From positions 1 through 41,512 of the forward strand of contig JAQCEJ010000044.1 of NCBI GenBank assembly GCA_027618475.1: a DNA stretch of 41,512 bases. Reading direction: 5' to 3'. Each line of letters begins with the position of its first letter. Position 1 is the first letter of the stretch. Shown one piece after another: positions 36,453-41,512 of this stretch. The translations under genes were made by a program, and so were the position numbers. The notes beneath the pieces were generated by a model, which did not search any database, had not been told where the DNA came from, and was given only the letters and a program-made list of their open reading frames with translations. The stretch is from Planctomycetota bacterium. GTDB lineage: Bacteria > Planctomycetota > Planctomycetia > Planctomycetales > Planctomycetaceae.

Positions 36453-37478
36453 CTATTTTCTGAACAGTCCATTGCGCTCTTTCAGCAGCGATGCTGCGGC
36501 AAAAGCACACGCCGCCGATGAAATCGACGCACCGAATGCACTTGTAAGCGAAATGACCTCTGCCTGACGGAGATCGGCGTGATTCCGAGCGATACGCAAC
36601 GCCAGAAATTCACCGCTTCCCGAAACAAGAACCACGCGCGGAGGAATACTGCTACGGGAAACAACCGCTGATACGGCACCTTCTATTTGTTCGTATTGAC
36701 GTTGCGCCAACTGACGGCACATTTCGTCGAGTTCGTCATTGCTCACCTCCGTGCAATCGCAGCAAATCATTCGCGCCAACCGCTCGGCTGCTTCATCGCG
36801 CGTCGCCGGTCGGCCGTTCGCCGTTTCACAGTCGGCCTCATCCTGTGCTACGTCGTTGCGCCAAATATAGACATCGTGCATCGTCGCAAACACTTCGGCC
36901 GCCAGACCAACTGTCGATTCTCCCAGTCGTACGTCACGCCCGATCGCACACAGTGGAGTCCTCTTGACTCCACTGTAGACAAGTTCGCCCGACGACAATC
37001 GTTCGCGATCGGTTCGTCCATGTGAATTCGGCAATCCATCGCACAGTGGTATTACATCGGTGGTCGTCGAACCAATATCGATAAGCAACCCGTTCCCTTC
37101 AGCAACAAACCGACCCGCGAATGTGGCCAGCAGATGCCAGTTCGCCGCTGCGACCAACTCGGGTGAATCGCGAGCGACATCTGGTGAGACGAACTCACCT
37201 GCGGTCTGCCAGACCATCACCGGCTTGCCGCATGCCACTTCCTCCACCGCTCCGAGAATGCAATCGACTCCTTCCGACTTCGTGCGAAAGCAATCAGCGA
37301 GTTCACCCGTCATCGTGACGGCCAAACCGTCGATACTATTGATCTCAATTATCCCGCGAAGGTTGTGCGCCAATTCGTGCGGATGCTTCCATAACGGAAA
37401 CGCCCGAATCCGCGAGTTTCCGTACGAATCGCTCGATTTGAGGTTTGCCCCACCGATGTCGAGGCCGACAATGGTCAT
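36453..37478 (-). CDS. MfnF-like protein, hydantoinase/oxoprolinase (ASKHA) family, H4MPT-linked C1 pathway
   Basis: The 341-residue protein belongs to the hydantoinase-A/oxoprolinase-like group that accompanies H4MPT pathways. In Methanocaldococcus the homologue MfnF joins the furan diphosphate unit to gamma-glutamyl-tyramine in methanofuran synthesis. ASKHA-type motifs are GLDIGGANLKSS (5–16), VTMTGELADCF (54–64), LLIDIGSTTTDVIPL (131–145) and LVSGSGEFLALRIA near the C terminus. The ATG has AAGGTGAAG upstream. It starts 15 bases after the stop of the ATP-grasp gene, so the two form an operon. In bacteria the product would be methylofuran. Family assignment is strong; the exact reaction is inferred from homology and context. 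Confidence 0.85.
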   Translation of the reverse strand: MTIVGLDIGGANLKSSDSYGNSRIRAFPLWKHPHELAHNLRGIIEINSIDGLAVTMTGELADCFRTKSEGVDCILGAVEEVACGKPVMVWQTAGEFVSPDVARDSPELVAAANWHLLATFAGRFVAEGNGLLIDIGSTTTDVIPLCDGLPNSHGRTDRERLSSGELVYSGVKRTPLCAIGRDVRLGESTVGLAAEVFATMHDVYIWRNDVAQDEADCETANGRPATRDEAAERLARMICCDCTEVSNDELDEMCRQLAQRQYEQIEGAVSAVVSRSSIPPRVVLVSGSGEFLALRIARNHADLRQAEVISLTSAFGASISSAACAFAAASLLKERNGLFRK

Positions 37479-37493
37479 GTTTCTGACTTCACC

Positions 37494-38564
37494 TTATAAA
37501 CCCGCTTCAGGTCTGAACCGTATCGTCTTACCGCAATCCCAGAATAACGATTCCAGCCGATCATCGCGTTCGAGCATCCGCTCCGCAAGATTGGTAGCTG
37601 TGAGTTGTCGATAACCGAGATAACTCGTCGTCAGCCGCGGATTGATTTCGACGATTAACGGATCGTTCGGTTGTTGAAAGGGAAGGATCAAATCAAACCC
37701 GACATACCCCCTGAGGCCGGGAACATTTCGACAAACCGTGCGTATCATTCGACAAATCGATGCCTGCACATCGGCAGCCAGCGCCGGTTCGACCGGAAGC
37801 TCTCCCCCTTCATAAGCGAATTCCTTCTCGACATTGATGTACTGTCGGCCTATCGGAAATATGTCGCATTCCTCTTGTGAGTAAAATAACGCCGAACACG
37901 ACAATGACATCCCGGCGATGTAAGGCTGCAAGAGATATTCTACGTCAGAATTCCGATGCGTATCCAGCAATGTACGATACGCTTCAATTGCGTCGGCGAA
38001 ATCAACTCGATGCATCCCCTGCGAGCCGGCACCGTCTCGCGGTTTAAGTACACAACCATTCTCACAATTCATGTCCATCTCATCGAACGCAGCCAACCGG
38101 TAGCGAGAAAGTGGTTGCGTTTCGATCGTCGGTAGTCGTAGCAACCTTAGGAATCGAAATGTTTCCCATTTGTCGCTACACAGTCGAATCGCCTCGGCAG
38201 AAGGCCCGAGTAACCGGCATCCGCGACTTTCGAAAAACTCGGCACGCGCGGCGAGTATGCCGTGCGACTCCGGTGCGATCACCAATACATCGGATAGATC
38301 ACCAATCAAGCGTTCCCAGGCACTTCGTTCTTCCTCCGGTCCGCTGACGGGAATCACGTTTACGCCATCGAAACGAGGAGTTCCCCATCGTCTATCCCAT
38401 GTGGTCCAGATTTCCAAGTCAGAAACACGGCTGAAATCGGCCAGAATGGCCGACAGCATCGCCTTCCCTTCCCGAAAGAGTGAGTCCGAGGGATGGCGTG
38501 CTTCGCATCCTCCGCCGCAAATCGATTCCGAAACCAGCACGCGTCGTTTCGAACGATGAACCAA
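37494..38564 (-). CDS. ATP-grasp ligase, MfnD-like (tyramine/tyrosine–glutamate ligase)
   Basis: The 356-residue protein is an ATP-grasp ligase. The N-terminal part has SICGGGCEARHPSDSLFREG (14–33), typical of the MfnD-like group. The ATP-grasp core contains CVLKPRDGAGSQGM (171–184), a glycine-rich loop around YIAGMSLSCSALF, GYVGFDLIL (287–294) and the Mg-binding VEINPRLTTSYLG (305–317). MfnD adds glutamate to tyramine in methanofuran synthesis; bacterial methylofuran uses tyrosine and more glutamates, so the acceptor may differ. The start is a TTG with GGAG 8 bases upstream; a GTG eight codons later is possible. It heads an operon with the MfnF-like gene, and the two would do consecutive steps. 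Confidence 0.8.
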   Translation of the reverse strand: MVHRSKRRVLVSESICGGGCEARHPSDSLFREGKAMLSAILADFSRVSDLEIWTTWDRRWGTPRFDGVNVIPVSGPEEERSAWERLIGDLSDVLVIAPESHGILAARAEFFESRGCRLLGPSAEAIRLCSDKWETFRFLRLLRLPTIETQPLSRYRLAAFDEMDMNCENGCVLKPRDGAGSQGMHRVDFADAIEAYRTLLDTHRNSDVEYLLQPYIAGMSLSCSALFYSQEECDIFPIGRQYINVEKEFAYEGGELPVEPALAADVQASICRMIRTVCRNVPGLRGYVGFDLILPFQQPNDPLIVEINPRLTTSYLGYRQLTATNLAERMLERDDRLESLFWDCGKTIRFRPEAGL

Positions 38565-38673
38565 AGTGACTTCTCCACAACAATCAGACGAAAATGAACT
38601 TGACGATGGAATACGTCGATCGATGAAATATAATCGAACCCAAAATCAATGACGGTACTCGCGACTAGAACTG

Positions 38674-38749
38674 GTTTCATAACCCGGTTGGCGACGTAAT
38701 GATCGTCCAAATTGTCCTGAAAAACTCAAAGTCCAGAGGGTTATGAAAC
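38674..38749. repeat. 12-bp perfect inverted repeat upstream of the mfn-like operon
   Basis: GTTTCATAACCC (38674–38685) and GGGTTATGAAAC (38738–38749) are exact reverse complements separated by 52 bases. They lie in the divergent gap between the ATP-grasp gene (minus) and the DUF3592-like gene (plus). They could be paired operator sites or the ends of a tiny mobile element; no target-site duplication is evident. Confidence 0.75.
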
Positions 38750-38811
38750 TGCTTGTAAGAACTCTGACGCAAAACGAGTTTCAACTCAAGGGATCGCTTC
38801 AATAGTCGGGA

Positions 38812-39336
38812 ATGAAAGAGATGCTCTTCGGATCACCGTTGAGACGCATGGCCAATTACGACGAAGAGACAGAGTCAGAAGCTCTCAAACTCAAGTGGCT
38901 CCTGATAGCCGGGGTCGCATTTTTAGTTTCGGCGTATTATTCGTATCGTGAATTCAAATACCTCGTCTGGGGAAAAACCGTTGCCGCTGTCGTCACGCGG
39001 ACGTACGAACATCAGGAACTCAGTCGCCGGGGCCGGAAAAAAACAGTACGTGTCGTCGAATACGCATTCGACGACGAAAACAACACGAACTGGAGAGAAC
39101 GCGATACGGTCCCGCTGAAGAGGACGATCACCGAACCGCTCGTCGCAGTTCAGTACCTGCCGGGCGAAAGAAAATCGTCGCGGCTCGAAGGAAACTCTCA
39201 TTACTTTGCCGTATGGGTTTTTCTCGGTTGTGTCACTTGGCTTGGGTATTCGTTCTTCCGGCTTTATCAGGAGGCCAACGAACCGGTCAGGCGTGCACGG
39301 CCAGGTTCACGAAAACCTCGCGTGCGTGATTTTTAA
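38812..39336 (+). CDS. DUF3592-like membrane protein
   Basis: The 174-residue protein has two membrane helices (about 29–47 and 129–148) flanking a soluble region. That region holds KTVAAVVTRTYEHQEL, VRVVEYAFDDENN and EPLVAVQYLPGERKSSRLEG, the pattern of DUF3592 domains, which are found in many membrane proteins of unknown role. The C terminus is basic (RRARPGSRKPRVRDF). Start sites at 38812, 38821 and 38848 are all in frame, and none has a clear ribosome binding site. It diverges from the mfn-like operon across the inverted repeat. No functional link to neighbours is evident. Confidence 0.75.
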   Translation: MKEMLFGSPLRRMANYDEETESEALKLKWLLIAGVAFLVSAYYSYREFKYLVWGKTVAAVVTRTYEHQELSRRGRKKTVRVVEYAFDDENNTNWRERDTVPLKRTITEPLVAVQYLPGERKSSRLEGNSHYFAVWVFLGCVTWLGYSFFRLYQEANEPVRRARPGSRKPRVRDF

Positions 39337-39602
39337 CGACGCGAATGACAGGAGACCTGCTTTTCGATCGCTTTCCATTTACACGTTACCGGTCTCGAAA
39401 TGCGTGATGACCGAATACTCGATTCTGTTGTTCTTCTGTGCGATACCGACTTCGTCTGCCAATTCGACTCATGACGAATGCAAACGGACCTTGTTCCAGC
39501 GTCTGCAGGTGCAACAGTGCCTCCTCGGTGATACATTAGAGCATGCGAATGCCTTTCCCGATCTATCCGCAAAAAAGTAAGTCGACTCTCGGAGAACGTT
39601 TC

Positions 39603-41330
39603 ATGCCGCGCACCTTGCTTGTCCTGACCCTTCTGCTGATTTCCTCGACAGTCTCTGCCGCTTCTCCTGACTTGATTCTGCATCACGGCAAGGTCGTCAC
39701 TGTCGATCACGAGTTCTCGATCGTCGAAGCATTTGCGGTCACGGGAGACCGCATTTCTGCGGTGGGAACGAACGATGAGATTCTCAAACTCAAAGGGCCG
39801 GAGACAATCCTCGTCGACGCCGAAGGGAAATGCGTCATCCCTGGTCTGATCGACTCGCACGTTCACGCGACGGGAGCATCGCTGTACGAGTTCGATCATC
39901 CGATCCCCGAGATGGATACGATTGCCGATGTCCTGCAGCATATCGCCTATCGCACGACACAAGTGCAGGAGGGGGACTGGATCATCCTCAGCCAGGTTTT
40001 CATCACCCGCTTGCGCGATCAACGGTATCCGACGCGAAACGAACTCGATCGGGTCGCGCCGAAGAATCCGGTGATGTTTCGCACCGGCCCCGATTGCGCT
40101 CTCAATTCGCTCGCTCTCGAACTCAGCGGCATCGATAAGAATTTCACACTCCCCGAAGGTTCGACCGGTCTGATCGAACGCGACGAAAGCGGCGAGCCGA
40201 CCGGCATCCTCCGTAATGCCTCGGGGTATGTCAAAACGAAATCGAACGAACGCTCTCCCAATAACGACGAACGTCGCGAGAGACTGCGATTGCTGCTCGC
40301 CGATTACAATTCGGTGGGGCTCACCAGTATCGCCGACCGTGGTGCCGGAGAAGGTGCGATCGCACTCTACAAAGAATTGTTCGACCGCGGTGAATTGACC
40401 TGCCGGGTCTTCATGTCGTACACCGTTTCGGGTTCGGCCCCCATCGAAGAGATCGAAAAGCAAATCCAGAAAGCGGCCGATCACCCGCTGCACGCCGAAG
40501 ATCGCTGGCTCTGGGTGCGGGGAATCAAAGCATTTCTGGACGGAGGCATGCTCACCGGCAGTGCGTACATGAGAGAGCCGTGGGGGGTCAGCGACATCTA
40601 CTCGATCCGCGATCCCGAGTATCGGGGAATTCGTTTCATCCCCTCCGATAAACTCGAACACATGGCCCGCTACGCTCTTGAACACGATTTGCAGTTCACG
40701 GCTCATTCCGTCGGCGACGGAGCCGTCCATGCTCTCATCGACGCTTACACGGCGATTAACGAAACGCTCCCCGTGCGCGATCTGCGTCCCTGCATCACGC
40801 ATTGCAATTTCATGTCGGCCGAGGCGATCGCGCAGATGAAAAAAATCGGTGTCGTCGCCGATTTGCAGCCCGCCTGGCTCTGGCTCGACGGCGCCACGCT
40901 CGAACGTCAATTCGGCAGCGACCGGCTGGCTTACTTTCAGCCGTACAAGTCGATGTTCGACGCCGGCGTTTTCTGCGGGGGAGGGTCTGACCATATGCAA
41001 AAAATCGGCAGCCTCCGTTCGGTGAATCCGTACAATCCCTTCCTGGCGATGTGGATCACAATCACCCGCGAACCTCGCCGGCTCGATCATGTGTTTCATC
41101 CCGAGCAATGCCTCTCCCGCGAACAGGCCTTGAGATTGTACACGATCAATAATGCGTATCTCACATTCGAAGAACAGCACAAAGGATCGCTGGAAGTCGG
41201 CAAGCTCGCCGACTTCGCCATTCTGAACGACGATCTGCTGACATGCCCCGAGGAACGCATTCGGGAGATCACCGTCCACAAGACCTATGTCGGAGGGTCG
41301 CAGGTCTATGCCGAGAAAGTGAATGAATAG
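39603..41330 (+). CDS. Exported YtcJ-type amidohydrolase (amidohydrolase family 3)
   Basis: The 575-residue enzyme has a signal peptide (TLLVLTLLLISSTVSA) and an ATG with GGAGA 7 bases upstream; an in-frame ATG 60 bases earlier lacks one. It shows the family layout: LILHHGKVVTVD, CVIPGLIDSHVHATG (metal His pair), KAFLDGGMLTG, FTAHSVGDGAVHALI, CITHCNFMSAEAI and VFCGGGSDHMQKIGS (metal Asp). A C-terminal GSLEVGKLADFAILNDDLL closes the composite domain. Family members hydrolyse N-formyl or other amide and urea bonds; the substrate cannot be predicted. The exported location is unusual for a primarily cytosolic superfamily but common in planctomycetes. A very long open frame lies antisense to it and is a shadow. 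Confidence 0.88.
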   Translation: MPRTLLVLTLLLISSTVSAASPDLILHHGKVVTVDHEFSIVEAFAVTGDRISAVGTNDEILKLKGPETILVDAEGKCVIPGLIDSHVHATGASLYEFDHPIPEMDTIADVLQHIAYRTTQVQEGDWIILSQVFITRLRDQRYPTRNELDRVAPKNPVMFRTGPDCALNSLALELSGIDKNFTLPEGSTGLIERDESGEPTGILRNASGYVKTKSNERSPNNDERRERLRLLLADYNSVGLTSIADRGAGEGAIALYKELFDRGELTCRVFMSYTVSGSAPIEEIEKQIQKAADHPLHAEDRWLWVRGIKAFLDGGMLTGSAYMREPWGVSDIYSIRDPEYRGIRFIPSDKLEHMARYALEHDLQFTAHSVGDGAVHALIDAYTAINETLPVRDLRPCITHCNFMSAEAIAQMKKIGVVADLQPAWLWLDGATLERQFGSDRLAYFQPYKSMFDAGVFCGGGSDHMQKIGSLRSVNPYNPFLAMWITITREPRRLDHVFHPEQCLSREQALRLYTINNAYLTFEEQHKGSLEVGKLADFAILNDDLLTCPEERIREITVHKTYVGGSQVYAEKVNE

Positions 41331-41512
41331 CAGCATTGTTCTTGTCCTCCTGAAGAGCCCCCGCGAGGCCCATCGATCGGTCTCGCGCAACCGATCCGAG
41401 AGACTGCCTCGTCACCCAAACGGAGTGAGTTGCGCCAGGCCCCGAAAAACCGAGAAATTTCAGTCCTTTACCCCTCGCCGTTGCGCTCTCGTGCATCGTT
41501 GTTTCAGAATGC
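41331..41512. other. Window end, no gene seen
   Basis: The final 182 bases show no supported gene. A 75-codon minus frame (41269–41496) overlaps the amidohydrolase end and has no recognisable features. Any next gene must start beyond the window. Confidence 0.4.

Noticed and set aside
36221-36463. 80-codon plus frame overlapping the end of the mfnF-like gene
   Set aside because: Starts at TTG without a ribosome binding site, and overlaps a well-supported gene antisense.
38360-38710. 116-codon minus frame starting inside the inverted repeat
   Set aside because: Overlaps the ATP-grasp gene in another frame and lacks family features.
39408-39580. 57-codon frame starting MTEYSILLFFCAIPTSSA, looking like a small exported protein
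   Set aside because: The hydrophobic start is short, no ribosome binding site is seen, and it is not followed by any recognisable domain. It could be real but is unsupported.
39333-41390. 685-codon open frame on the minus strand
   Set aside because: It lies fully antisense to a clear amidohydrolase with signal peptide, ribosome binding site and family motifs. Its sequence is Arg/His/Phe-rich with no recognisable domain. Long antisense frames are common in GC-rich genes with this codon use.

Overview
The window looks like a stretch of a planctomycete chromosome (phylum Planctomycetota). This is inferred from gene content. There is an EF-Tu with an unusual switch I, many exported PQQ-type propeller proteins, a Gfo/Idh/MocA–DUF1080 fusion, a DUF4838 glycan protein, and archaeal-type C1-carrier genes (fhcA and an mfnD/mfnF-like pair). 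Planctomycetes are among the few bacteria known to carry such C1 genes. No insertion sequence, prophage, CRISPR array or rRNA gene was found.

Region 1 (1–8961, all minus strand) is the transcription/translation block. In transcription order it holds a promoter-like site, tRNA-Thr(TGT), tRNA-Tyr, tRNA-Gly, tRNA-Thr(GGT), tuf, rpmG, tRNA-Trp, secE, nusG, rplK, rplA, rplJ, rplL, a 1.1 kb gap without a convincing gene, and the first 401 codons of rpoB. The four-tRNA–tuf order is the same as in Escherichia coli.

Region 2 (9366–18162, plus strand) holds an exported PQQ-like propeller protein, an M20 metallohydrolase with an altered active-site motif, a class III aminotransferase, a CBM9-like/PQQ-propeller fusion and an alpha-alpha toroid protein with a HEAT-like tail. 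A pair of inverted REP-like palindromes precedes the aminotransferase.

Region 3 (18408–25693) holds a UDP-galactopyranose-mutase-like flavoprotein that overlaps a GT39-type membrane glycosyltransferase, then dcd (minus), an M28 peptidase with a PDZ domain (minus), a creatininase-family hydrolase and a 63-residue membrane protein.

Region 4 (26064–38564) mixes C1/tetrapyrrole genes with exported glycan genes. A fused uroporphyrinogen-III methyltransferase/synthase is followed by fhcA, the large amidohydrolase subunit of formyltransferase/hydrolase. Next come a DUF4838 protein, a NagA-like deacetylase lacking its usual metal-binding Glu, the Gfo–DUF1080 fusion and two uncharacterised genes. The region ends with a two-gene operon whose products resemble MfnD (ATP-grasp tyramine/tyrosine–glutamate ligase) and MfnF (furan–aryl coupling). 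Together with fhcA these suggest that the organism makes a methanofuran-like carrier (methylofuran) and uses it for formyl transfer with tetrahydromethanopterin. This is the most interesting biology in the window. A 12-bp perfect inverted repeat lies just upstream of that operon.

Region 5 (38812–41512) holds a DUF3592-like membrane protein and an exported YtcJ-type amidohydrolase. The last 180 bases show no clear gene.

All function calls come from reading motifs by eye. No database search was run.
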